From Chloroflexota bacterium (lineage in GTDB: Bacteria > Chloroflexota > Dehalococcoidia > UBA2979), in NCBI GenBank assembly GCA_003670735.1, contig QWQU01000008.1, positions 1 to 37,881 on the forward strand: a stretch of DNA of 37,881 nucleotides, written 5' to 3'. The translations under genes and the position numbers were made by a program. Below are positions 1-7,481 of the stretch, piece after piece. Each line of letters opens with the position of its first letter. Positions within the stretch are counted from its first letter, which is position 1. A model generated the notes under the pieces. That model saw only the letters and a program-made list of their open reading frames with translations, searched no databases and was not told the DNA's origin.

Positions 1-99
1 ATCCCGGCGGCGAGCGTCGCGGTCGTGAACGCGGCATGGGACTCGCAGTTCCCGAGCGGCGTCCCGGCAAGCACAGCCCTGATCGGCCGCTGCTCCTAG
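1..99 (+). CDS. C-terminal end of an unidentified protein, cut by window start
   Basis: An open frame runs from base 1 to a TAG stop at 97-99 and gives 32 residues ending STALIGRCS. The motif around FPSGVPAS is faintly like the C-terminal region of RidA/YjgF proteins, but the frame stops too early for that family, so no function is assigned. A short hairpin begins right at the stop codon, which supports this being a genuine gene end. Confidence 0.4.
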   Translation: MPAASVAVVNAAWDSQFPSGVPASTALIGRCS

Positions 100-115
100 C
101 GCCGTAGGCGCTTTT
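98..115 (+). terminator. Rho-independent terminator of the upstream partial gene
   Basis: Perfect 6-bp arms AGCGCC (98-103) and GGCGCT (107-112) flank a 3-nt loop and run into TTTT (112-115). The hairpin overlaps the stop codon of the partial gene ending at 99, so it would end that transcript before the SDR gene. Confidence 0.55.
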
Positions 116-253
116 CGCCCAGCGTTCTGGATCGACCACACAGGCTGACTCGGTCGTCTCGTTTCGGGTGCTCGTGATCGGGAGGGTTGATCGCCTTCCG
201 TCGAGTGCGCTCGTAGCATCGCTGCGAACGACTCGAGCAGGAGGACGACTCAG

Positions 254-1036
254 ATGGCTCTCGCGGACTTCGATGTCACTGGGAAGCGCGTACTGATCAC
301 GGGCGCGGGACGCGGCATTGGTCGCGGGATCGCACTGGCGTTCGCGGACGCGGGCGCCGATGTGGCGATCACGAGCCTGGGCGAGCCAAACGCGGCGAAG
401 GTCGCAAGCGAGGTGCAGGCGCTGGGTCGGCGCGGGTTCGGCTACGCAGCTGATGGCACGAGCGTCGGCGCGATGGAAGCGATCCGCGACAAGGTGCTGA
501 GCGACCTGGGCGGGCTCGATGTGATCGTGAACTGCGTCGGCGACTCGATCCCGGGCACGGTGGCGCAGGCACCGGGCGGCGAGGGCCGCGCGATGACCGA
601 GGCGGACTGGCACAAGGTGATCGACCTCAACCTGACGCAGGCGTTCGTCGGTTCGCATGTGTTCGGGCCGACGCTGCTGGAGCAGCGCTCCGGCTGCGCG
701 ATCAACATCTCCTCGTTCGCGGCGACGCGAGCGGGCGCGAACATGAGCGCGTACGCGGCGGCGAAGACGGGGCTGACTCGATTCACGGAGTCGTTGGCGC
801 TGGAGTGGGCACCGTTCGGCGTGCGCGCGAACGGCATCAATCCCGGCCAGTTTCCGGACCCCGAGCAGATGACCGAGGAGGAGTTCCGTCAGCGCGATGA
901 GCGCGCGACGAACATCCCGCTGCGACGCCTCGGACGCGTGCGCGAGGTCGGACTGCTGGCGGTGTATCTCGCCTCGGACGCTGCGGCGTATGTGACCGGG
1001 CAGACGATCGGGATCGACGGCGGGCGCACGATCTAG
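254..1036 (+). CDS. Short-chain dehydrogenase/reductase (SDR family, FabG-like)
   Basis: This 260-residue protein is a classical NAD(P)-dependent SDR, which oxidises or reduces a hydroxyl/keto group on an unknown substrate. The dinucleotide-binding motif TGAGRGIG lies at residues 16-23. The catalytic triad is Ser154, Tyr167 and Lys171 in the SxxxxxxxxxxxxYxxxK arrangement, and the C-terminus ends IGIDGGRTI, typical of FabG-like members. Length is normal for the family. The ATG at 254 follows an AGGAGG Shine-Dalgarno sequence near 239-244. It stands alone between two hairpins, so it is probably monocistronic. The substrate cannot be read from the sequence; secondary alcohol or 3-hydroxyacyl substrates are both possible. 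Confidence 0.93.
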   Translation: MALADFDVTGKRVLITGAGRGIGRGIALAFADAGADVAITSLGEPNAAKVASEVQALGRRGFGYAADGTSVGAMEAIRDKVLSDLGGLDVIVNCVGDSIPGTVAQAPGGEGRAMTEADWHKVIDLNLTQAFVGSHVFGPTLLEQRSGCAINISSFAATRAGANMSAYAAAKTGLTRFTESLALEWAPFGVRANGINPGQFPDPEQMTEEEFRQRDERATNIPLRRLGRVREVGLLAVYLASDAAAYVTGQTIGIDGGRTI

Positions 1037-1045
1037 GAAGACTAA

Positions 1046-1065
1046 GGCCCGCCTTTCGGCGGGCC
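1046..1065 (+). terminator. GC-rich hairpin after the SDR gene
   Basis: Perfect 8-bp arms GGCCCGCC (1046-1053) and GGCGGGCC (1058-1065) enclose a TTTC loop, 10 nt after the SDR stop. There is no T-run after the stem, so this is terminator-like by position and stability rather than canonical. Confidence 0.65.
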
Positions 1066-1623
1066 CTCTCGGCCTCTACGGTTCCGGACAGTGGCGAGGT
1101 TGGTCAAGCCAACGTCGGCACATGTCCTCTGCCGTTTCGACGCGCCATCCGCGGTGGTGAGGAGTGACGGTTAGTAGCCGTCAGTCGTCCCAGATTCCGC
1201 TGGCCCCACTAGGTGTCCACTGAATGCCACCGCCGCACAGACGCCATCCTGTGCGCGTCTCCCGTCTGACAACGTACTTCGGAGTATTCCGGCCAGGCCG
1301 GGGAGGGTTCCGAAGCTGCCTACGTTCTGCCGGAGCGACTCAGAGAGCGGAGCACTTGCCCCGTCAGTGGTGATCTCCCGAGGCTGCCTCATTACCCGAA
1401 GGCACACGACGCAGCGAGGAAGTCCCTCTTTCATCGGCCATGCAGCCCGTCGACTGGTACTAACAGTCGGTCAGAACCTCGACGCCCCTAAGAAGAAAAA
1501 CTTCGCCAAAAACGAAGCCCTCCCTCCTAGCACGCTGCGATTACCCGCTACACGTGCGTGACGATTCTACCGAACTGGGTACGCCCCCGGATAACCATTT
1601 TGGCACTCAGCGAAGCCGACTAC
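1066..1623. other. Gene-free interval of about 560 bp
   Basis: No convincing coding region is visible. The frames open here (for example 1171-1434 minus and 1367-1561 plus) lack a ribosome binding site and the GC-rich third-position pattern of neighbouring genes. Several small inverted repeats occur: GTTGG/CCAAC near 1099-1113, TGACGG/CCGTCA near 1165-1183, and GACTG/CAGTC at 1452-1468. The last sits in a context resembling the 3' end of 23S rRNA, but no other rRNA segment is present. A minus-strand terminator lies at 1496-1517. Confidence 0.5.
1496..1517 (-). terminator. Terminator for the minus-strand cyclodeaminase remnant
   Basis: Read on the minus strand, CTTCG (1517-1513), a TTTTTGG loop and CGAAG (1505-1501) form a 5-bp stem followed by TTTTT (1500-1496). 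It lies about 107 nt past the stop of the truncated ornithine cyclodeaminase gene. The stem is short, so confidence is moderate. Confidence 0.5.
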
Positions 1624-2313
1624 CTAGAAGGGCAGCTCTACGCCGATGCCCTGCTCACGAGCCTTCTTCAGGATGTAGGCGCTGGCGGCAGCGTCCTCGA
1701 TGCCGATGCCCTGGCTCTCGAAGAGGGTGATCGCGTCGCTCGATGGGCGACCGGGGACCTTGCCGCCGACGACGTCGGCGAGCGGGACGGCGCGGTTCCA
1801 GCGGAAGGCACCACGCTCGGCGGCCCAGATCAGCTCACCGCACTCGATCTTCGCCTGCTCGACGTTGTCGACGGCGACGAGCTCAGCTCGAGTGATCGTG
1901 GCCTCATCGATCTCGCGCTTCTGCCACGAGTTCGAGCCGGCGGCGATGACGCAGGTGCCGGGGTCGAGCTTGGTGCCGTCGAAGACCGGCTCACGCGCGG
2001 TGGTGATGGCGACGACGATGTCGGCGCCAGCGAGCGCAGCGTCCGAGGACTCCACGGGGACGACCTCGACGCGCAGCTTCTCCTCGGTGACGGCGGCGAA
2101 GGCGGCGCGCTTCTCCGGGTCGCGGCTGTAGACGAGCACCTTCGAGATGGGACGGACGGCGCAGATCGCCTCGACCTGGGTGACGGCCTGACGGCCAGTG
2201 CCGATCACGCCGACGGTCGTGGCGCCCTCGCGCGACATGTAGCGGGCGGCGACGCCGCTGGCGGCGCCAGTGCGGATCCAGGCGATGGTGCCGGGCTCCA
2301 GGATGGCGTCGTA
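1624..2313 (-). pseudogene. Ornithine cyclodeaminase/mu-crystallin family protein, N-terminus missing
   Basis: The minus-strand frame encodes the C-terminal two thirds of an ornithine cyclodeaminase/mu-crystallin family enzyme (NAD-dependent cyclodeaminase, imine reductase or related). Recognisable elements in order are IRTGAASGVAARY, the Rossmann motif GVIGTGRQA, VYSRDPEKR, the GTCVIAAGSN segment, ECGELIWAAERG and the C-terminal ITLFESQGIGIEDAAASAY. Family members are about 310-330 residues; only about 230 are present. Homology begins abruptly at DAILEPG, around base 2310. The frame stays open to 2481, but that part is the antisense of another gene fragment and resembles nothing in the family. 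The missing N-terminal region carries much of the substrate site and dimer interface, so the remnant is probably inactive. No proper start codon or Shine-Dalgarno is present. Confidence 0.8.
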
Positions 2314-2500
2314 CGGTGGCGACCTCGCCGCCTGGGTCGAGGACAACATGGACGTCGTGATTGAGGTCAGCTCTGGCTTCAAGATGACGGTCGACGGCGA
2401 CCGCAACGGCCCGAAGCTCCTCAACAACTGGGTCTTCCAGGCCGACATCCGCGGCATCAACGTGAACAAGATCACGTTCAAGGCCAGCGGCGGCTGCTAG
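2314..2500 (+). pseudogene. C-terminal fragment of an unidentified protein
   Basis: A plus-strand frame running into the TAG at 2498-2500 encodes about 62 residues containing VIEVSSGFKMTVDGDRNG and ending FKASGGC. It shows the G/C third-position bias of real genes here, and a strong hairpin terminator follows at 2556-2589, so it looks like a genuine gene end. Upstream of about 2313 the same DNA becomes the antisense of the cyclodeaminase, so the start of this gene is missing. The alternating hydrophobic pattern suggests beta strands. I do not recognise the family. Confidence 0.55.
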
Positions 2501-2520
2501 TCAGCCAACTCACCAGACCG

Positions 2521-2537
2521 CAGCGCTGTTAGCGCTG
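2521..2537 (+). repeat. Small perfect hairpin downstream of the gene fragment
   Basis: CAGCGCT (2521-2527) and AGCGCTG (2531-2537) form a 7-bp perfect stem with a GTT loop, about 20 nt after the stop at 2500 and just before a larger terminator. It may be part of a tandem termination structure. Confidence 0.45.
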
Positions 2538-2555
2538 TCCAGTCCGGGGCGAACC

Positions 2556-2589
2556 AAAGCGGGAGGAGCCTCTCGGCTCCTCCCGCTTT
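2556..2589 (+). terminator. Strong terminator hairpin, 15-bp perfect stem
   Basis: Arms 2556-2570 and 2575-2589 are perfectly complementary over 15 bp, beginning AAAGCGGG and ending CCCGCTTT, with a TCTC loop. The A-rich start and T-rich end of the stem could act in both directions. It closes the transcript of the fragment ending at 2500 and insulates the glycosyltransferase gene. Confidence 0.85.
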
Positions 2590-2646
2590 ATTCTCTGAGC
2601 AGTCACTTTTCACGAATCTCACTAGTCCTCATCCCGCGGAGCACGA

Positions 2647-5031
2647 GTGCAGCAGGCCACACTCCCGACTCGACGCACGTTTGAGGGCACGGCCGCCGTG
2701 TATCAGGGCTGGGGCCACGCGGTGGCGAGCCTGATTGGGGCGCTGTTCACGCTACTGACGCTGGCGTTCTCGATCATGTCGTACGGGGCTGAGAGCCAGG
2801 CGGCACTGCTCGGGATGAACGTGGCGGCGTGCGCGCTCGGGATCGTGATGGCGTTCCTGTGGACCTCGGCGATCACGTTCCGCTCGGCGGTGCTGCTCGA
2901 AGGGCCGGCGTTTCGGCGCGTGGCGATCGTGCAGCTGCTGGGGCTGGTTGCGAACGAGGCGGTGTTCGCCGCCGGCACGTTCGCACTCGACGCGGAGTCT
3001 GCCGAACTGGCGTATCGGATCGTGGTGTTCACGCTCGTAGCGGCGTTCGTGCAGCTCGTGGTGACGTTCGTCGGGATGCACGTCTGGGGCTATCGAGTCT
3101 TCCTGCCAGCGCCCGAAAAGCGGCTGCTGGCCGGTGAGGAGTGGCAGCGCGAGACGCCGACCGACGTCGAGTTGATCTCGATCGCTGCGGGTGAGCGACA
3201 GCTCTCCGGGTTCTGGCAGATGCGTGGCTGGGTGCTCTCGTATGCGGTCGCGTTCACGGGGCTGCTGAGCTACGGCTGGTTCAGCACTGTGATCCTTGGC
3301 ATGACGAACGGCGACGGAACCGCACGGGTGGTTCAAGCGTTTCAGGTGCTCTTCAGTCGCGAACCGCACCTGGCGGCGATGGGATTCGTGTGGCCGCCGA
3401 TCCCTGCGTTCACCAACATTCCGCTGGTCGCGCTGCTCCGTCCCCTCGGCTACACGATGTTCGCGGGCTCGCTCATGGGGGCGTTCTACGGCGCTGGTGC
3501 GGTGGTGGCGTTTGCCAGCGTGCTCCGCGCGCTGGGCGCGAACCGACTGGTGACGGCGGTGCTGACGGCCGCACTCGCCACCAATCAGTACTTCTACCAG
3601 TCAACGGCCGCCGGGCTGTCCGAGCCGGTGCTCGCGTTCTTCCTGCTCGCCTCGTTGCGCGCGTACATCGCGTGGCTGCGCGACCCACAGCCGCAGCACG
3701 TGATGTACGCGGGGCTGGCGTGCGCGGGCGGCCTGATGTGTCGCTACGAAGCGGCGGTCTGGACGGCGGCGATGGCGCTCGCGTTCATGGTCACGCTGTA
3801 CGAGGGCATTCCGGGGTTCCCCTATCTCCGCACGCCGGGCGCGGGATCAGCCTCGGCTGCTCGGCTGCGGATGAGCTCGTCGGTATGGGCATTCCTCGCA
3901 CCGACGGCATTCGTGATCATGGTGTGGGTGATCCTCAATCAGCAGATCGCGGGCAGCCCGCTGTACTTCCTCAACGGGCCGGGCTCGACACGGATGTCGC
4001 CGGACACAGCAAAGCTCGCTGGCGAAGGACTCGCGGCGTACTCACCGCAGGGCTTGCTGGTCTTCCACGCATACCACTCCATCTCCGGCACCGTGATCAT
4101 GCTCCTCGACCGTGCGGCCTTCTTCTCTCCCCACATCTTGCTTGCCTCGGTGATGACCATTCCGTTTGTCGTGTTCCGGCGTGACTACCGCGTGCTGGGA
4201 ATACTCGGGATCGTCTGGTCGATCACGGTGTTCGCACTGATCACGGGGTATCTCGGATCGTTCCCCCCGTACCAGCGGTACTGGTACTGGCTCGGGCCGA
4301 TGGGCATCGTCTTGAGTACCTACGGCATCGTCCGCGTGCAGGCGTGGGGAGCTCGAGTGCTGCTGTGGGTGGTGTTGGTCATGCTCGCGTTCTCTCCGAA
4401 CGTGCGTACATTCCAGAAGACGTACGCCGCCTTCGATGACGCTCAACCCACCAACGAGGAACGGCTCCGGAACGCGCTCTTCAGCACACCCGACCTGGGC
4501 ACTGTCGGTGGACGCCAGGAACTGGTCACGGAGTGGCAGGCGCTGGCGACCGAGGTCAATAAGATCCCGCCGGAACAGGTGATCATTCTCGATGTCGCAG
4601 GCCCCGGCGGTCCGCTCCTGCTGTACGTCCAGCATGTGCAGCGATTCATCACCACCACCGACATCGGTTTCGCTGATGAGATCCTTCCGGAACTGCCACT
4701 GCACGCGAGTTACATCCTGCTGCCCGAGCCCACCTATGACGTTCAGTCGCGCTCGATCGTCATGCAGCGCTATCTCGGCATATGGGAAGGCCAACTGCCC
4801 TGGGCGAAGGTGGTGCAGGAGTTCCCGGGACAGCGCCGCTGGCGCCTGCTGCAACTGATCGCCGCACCGAAGGGCCTGCAGCCGCAGGGCGAGCAGCAAG
4901 GCATTCGTGGGCTGCTGGGATCTCCGACGCCCACACTCACGCCGATTGCGATCGCTAGTCCGACTGCCACCGCTCCAGCAACGGCGACGAGCACCGGGAC
5001 GGCTACGCCGACCTCGACACCATCGCGCTAA
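2647..5031 (+). CDS. Large membrane glycosyltransferase with GtrA-like N-terminus
   Basis: The 794-residue polytopic membrane protein starts at GTG 2647, five nt after GGAG (2638-2641). Residues about 15-155 form four hydrophobic helices in a GtrA-like pattern with aromatic pairs ending the helices (for example VWGYRVF). The remainder resembles GT-C type lipid-linked sugar transferases: many transmembrane helices, an early loop with DGTARVVQAF that could hold the acidic catalytic residue, and a conserved-looking MCRYEAA segment. Residues about 755-794 are a Thr/Pro/Ser-rich low-complexity tail likely outside the membrane. GT-C enzymes transfer sugars from polyprenyl phosphates to glycans or proteins, while GtrA proteins are thought to move polyprenyl-phosphate sugars across the membrane; a fusion would couple both. 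Donor and acceptor are unknown. Its stop overlaps the convergent DUF983 gene by 4 bp. Confidence 0.8.
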   Translation: MQQATLPTRRTFEGTAAVYQGWGHAVASLIGALFTLLTLAFSIMSYGAESQAALLGMNVAACALGIVMAFLWTSAITFRSAVLLEGPAFRRVAIVQLLGLVANEAVFAAGTFALDAESAELAYRIVVFTLVAAFVQLVVTFVGMHVWGYRVFLPAPEKRLLAGEEWQRETPTDVELISIAAGERQLSGFWQMRGWVLSYAVAFTGLLSYGWFSTVILGMTNGDGTARVVQAFQVLFSREPHLAAMGFVWPPIPAFTNIPLVALLRPLGYTMFAGSLMGAFYGAGAVVAFASVLRALGANRLVTAVLTAALATNQYFYQSTAAGLSEPVLAFFLLASLRAYIAWLRDPQPQHVMYAGLACAGGLMCRYEAAVWTAAMALAFMVTLYEGIPGFPYLRTPGAGSASAARLRMSSSVWAFLAPTAFVIMVWVILNQQIAGSPLYFLNGPGSTRMSPDTAKLAGEGLAAYSPQGLLVFHAYHSISGTVIMLLDRAAFFSPHILLASVMTIPFVVFRRDYRVLGILGIVWSITVFALITGYLGSFPPYQRYWYWLGPMGIVLSTYGIVRVQAWGARVLLWVVLVMLAFSPNVRTFQKTYAAFDDAQPTNEERLRNALFSTPDLGTVGGRQELVTEWQALATEVNKIPPEQVIILDVAGPGGPLLLYVQHVQRFITTTDIGFADEILPELPLHASYILLPEPTYDVQSRSIVMQRYLGIWEGQLPWAKVVQEFPGQRRWRLLQLIAAPKGLQPQGEQQGIRGLLGSPTPTLTPIAIASPTATAPATATSTGTATPTSTPSR

Positions 5032-5435
5032 TAGCCGCCGGGCGGGACACCGCCCTCGTCCTGCGTGAAGCCATAGACCCAGAGCAGCGCGAACCAGAGG
5101 CCCTTCGATGGGCGGTACGCGAGTACGGTCACGACGACGCCCGCGACGACGATCGTCCAGATCGGGTCGAGACCGACTGAGCGGATCGGGTGCGCGAAGA
5201 GCTCGATGAAGGTCAGCAGGAAGACGAACAGCGCGCCGATGCCGTAGCCGACGACAACGGCACCGATCCATGCGCCACTTTCGACCGCATAGGTGAGGCC
5301 GCAACTTGGACACCGGTCATAGAGGTCGAGCCAGCTGCGGAACATCGAGGCGCGCCCGCACGACGGGCACGTACCCGGGATAGCGCCCTTCACGAGCGCT
5401 CCCAGTGCCTGGCCGCCGGTCAATCCGACTCGCAT
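5028..5435 (-). CDS. DUF983 family zinc-ribbon membrane protein
   Basis: This 135-residue protein matches the DUF983 pattern: a CPSCG pair at residues 23-26, a second CPSCG at 42-45 (a likely structural zinc site), then two or three hydrophobic helices between about residues 54 and 120. Function is not established for the family, which is often found near cytochrome or envelope genes. The ATG at 5435 (minus strand) is preceded by AAGGAG about 13 nt upstream. It lies between two plus-strand glycosyltransferase genes, converging on the first and diverging from the second, so it is transcribed independently of both. Confidence 0.85.
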   Translation of the reverse strand: MRVGLTGGQALGALVKGAIPGTCPSCGRASMFRSWLDLYDRCPSCGLTYAVESGAWIGAVVVGYGIGALFVFLLTFIELFAHPIRSVGLDPIWTIVVAGVVVTVLAYRPSKGLWFALLWVYGFTQDEGGVPPGGY

Positions 5436-5581
5436 GCGTGCAGCGTGCTCCTTCCGGATCGCGAGCGCTACCGCACAACCACGAGAACGGAACTGTTAGC
5501 CGTTTGCGAGGTTCGAGCGCCCGAGACTGACCGGCACGTCCTGCCTGCTCACGCATCCTCACTCGGGATACCGGAGGGGTG

Positions 5582-7402
5582 ATGCGCGCGTTCAACGACT
5601 CGAGACCTGTGATGCGAACTGGGCTGGCGCTGCCGGCGCAGCTCGTGGTGTTCGCGCTCGTCGGCATCGGCAACGCGCTGGTCGATGCCGCGGTGTTCAT
5701 GGTGCTGGTCCGATCGCTCACGCTGAGCGACGGGCTGCCGGCGACGGTGGCCTCGACGATCGGCTTTGGCACCGGTGCGCTGCACTCCTACCTGTGGAAC
5801 TCGCGCGTGACCTTCCGAACCGGCGCGCATCAGCGAGGCGCACTGACGCGCTTCGTCGTGGTGACACTGCTCGCGGCAGCAGCCTCGGCGCTCGCGTTCG
5901 CAATCGTGCATGCGTACTGGCCGGCGTCCGACACACAGCTCGTCGCCGCGAAGGGCGCGGCGATGGTGGTCGGTGCAATCGCGAACTTCGCGCTGATGCG
6001 CAGCTGGGCATTCGCGCCGCGAGATGACTCGGAGTCGACAGGATCGCAAGAGACCGCGCGCACGCCTCGCGTGCATCCGTTGCTGGCAGTGCTCGCAATT
6101 GCGCTCGTGATCCGGTTGCCGTTCCTCGCGGTGCCCGGCTTCTCGTGGGACATCTTCCTGTTCAGCCAGTGGGCGAACACCGCGGTTGAGCACGGGCTCG
6201 CGAATGCGATGCTGCGACCGGACATGGACTACGTCGGCTACAATTACGTGCTGCTCGTGCTCGGCACGCTCTACGCCGAGGCGACGCATGTAAACGACCT
6301 CGCGGCGAGCTGGGGCTTCGGCCAGACGCTGAAGATCGTGCCGCTGCTGGGTGACCTCGGGGTGGCGGCGCTGCTGTACTTCGTCGGTCAGCGGTGGGGC
6401 GAGATCGTGACGGAGCCGCGCTGGCTCGCACGCATCTCGTGGCTCTCGAGCCTGACCTCGGGCGAGCGACTGGGCGTTGCGGCGGCGGCGCTGTTCGCGC
6501 TGAACCCGGCAACGCTCTACGACTCGGCGTACTGGGGTCAGGTCGACTCCGTGATCACGGCGGCGATGCTCGGCGCGCTGCTGCTGATGGTGACGCGGCA
6601 CCCCGGCTGGGCCGGTGTGGTGCTGGCGCTCGGGTTCCTGGTGAAGCCGCAGCCAGTGCTGCTCGTGCCGCTCGTCGGGTGGAGCGTGCTCTGGCTGAAC
6701 GGCGTCGCGGGACTGGTCCGAGGTGCGATCGGCGGGCTCGTGATGCTCGCGGCCGGGCTCGCTTACTTCTGGGTGGCCGGGATCGGCGATCACATCCTCG
6801 AGATCTACCGGCACCTCTTCGAGACCGGCGACCAGGTCTCCGTCAGCGCGTGGAACATGTGGTGGATCGCCTACCGGCAGCGCGGCAACATCGCGCCGTG
6901 GGACGTCGTGCTCGAGCTGGGTTCGATGGGCGTCACGATCGGTCAGCTCTCGAAGGTGCTGCTGGGTGGCGCGGTCGCGCTCGCGCTCGTGTCGACCGGC
7001 CCGAAGCCGACGATGCACCGCGTGCTGCTGGCGGCGGCGTTCCTCACGTTCGCGTTCTTCATGCTCACGATGAAGATGCACGAGCGATACCTGTTCCCGG
7101 CGCTGGCACTGCTCGCGCCGGTGGCAATCCTCGATCGCCGATGGCCTGCGCTTCATGTCGCATTATCAGTGACGTTCCTCCTCAACCTGTATGACGTGTA
7201 CCCGATGCCGCCTCCGGCGGTGGTTGGCGACTACCACTACATCGGCGCACCGGCGGACATCTGGCTGTCAGCCCTCAACTGCGGTCTGTTCCTCGCCTTT
7301 GCGCTGGCACTGGGGACGGCGGTACCGAGCGCCTGGAGTGGATTCCGGATCCCTCGACCACAGCTGCGGCAGGCTCGGCGCCTCGGGTTGGGGCGCTCGT
7401 AG
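5582..7402 (+). CDS. GtrA domain fused to Gpi18-like (COG5542) mannosyltransferase
   Basis: About 606 residues. The first 150 are a clear GtrA domain of four helices with SYLWNSRVTF and NFALMRSWAF at the helix ends. From about residue 175 it becomes a GT-C glycosyltransferase of the Gpi18-like mannosyltransferase type: WDIFLFSQWANTAVEHG in the first loop, then LNPATLYDSAYWGQVDS and LGFLVKPQPVLLVPL, the two most characteristic motifs. A late MKMHERYLFPALALL motif is also typical. It should transfer a sugar from a polyprenyl-phosphate donor on the outer face of the membrane. GGAGG at 5573-5577 best serves ATG 5582; GTG 5579 is possible but too close. Domain order matches the gene at 2647, suggesting a related pair. 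Confidence 0.87.
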   Translation: MRAFNDSRPVMRTGLALPAQLVVFALVGIGNALVDAAVFMVLVRSLTLSDGLPATVASTIGFGTGALHSYLWNSRVTFRTGAHQRGALTRFVVVTLLAAAASALAFAIVHAYWPASDTQLVAAKGAAMVVGAIANFALMRSWAFAPRDDSESTGSQETARTPRVHPLLAVLAIALVIRLPFLAVPGFSWDIFLFSQWANTAVEHGLANAMLRPDMDYVGYNYVLLVLGTLYAEATHVNDLAASWGFGQTLKIVPLLGDLGVAALLYFVGQRWGEIVTEPRWLARISWLSSLTSGERLGVAAAALFALNPATLYDSAYWGQVDSVITAAMLGALLLMVTRHPGWAGVVLALGFLVKPQPVLLVPLVGWSVLWLNGVAGLVRGAIGGLVMLAAGLAYFWVAGIGDHILEIYRHLFETGDQVSVSAWNMWWIAYRQRGNIAPWDVVLELGSMGVTIGQLSKVLLGGAVALALVSTGPKPTMHRVLLAAAFLTFAFFMLTMKMHERYLFPALALLAPVAILDRRWPALHVALSVTFLLNLYDVYPMPPPAVVGDYHYIGAPADIWLSALNCGLFLAFALALGTAVPSAWSGFRIPRPQLRQARRLGLGRS

Positions 7403-7481
7403 CAAAGGTCGGCCTCCGATCCGATGCTGCGTCCGGCGCTATACTGCGCAGGCACAAACCAGCATTGAACTAGGAGTCGCT

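Noticed and set aside
1171-1434. Minus-strand ORF of 87 codons with a CVVC motif
   Set aside because: No ribosome site, no GC3 bias, and it lies in low-coding-signal intergenic DNA.
1440-1475. Segment resembling the 3' end of 23S rRNA (GACTGGTACTAA with a GACTG/CAGTC hairpin)
   Set aside because: No other 23S domain VI landmark (sarcin-ricin loop, GCTGAAAGCATCTAAG-like helix) is present upstream, so this is probably chance or a tiny remnant.
1110-1560. Possible tmRNA or RNase P RNA (TTTCGACG at about 1135, GAGGAAGTCC at about 1416)
   Set aside because: The tmRNA tRNA-like 3' end and the RNase P core motifs are not found on either strand.
4042-5313. Long minus-strand ORF overlapping the glycosyltransferase and DUF983 genes
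   Set aside because: Arg/His-rich composition and antisense position show it is a shadow of real genes in GC-rich DNA.
7191-7481. Longer N-terminus for the molybdenum hydroxylase subunit
   Set aside because: That part overlaps the end of the glycosyltransferase gene in another frame; ATG 7482 has AGGAG and matches the family start.
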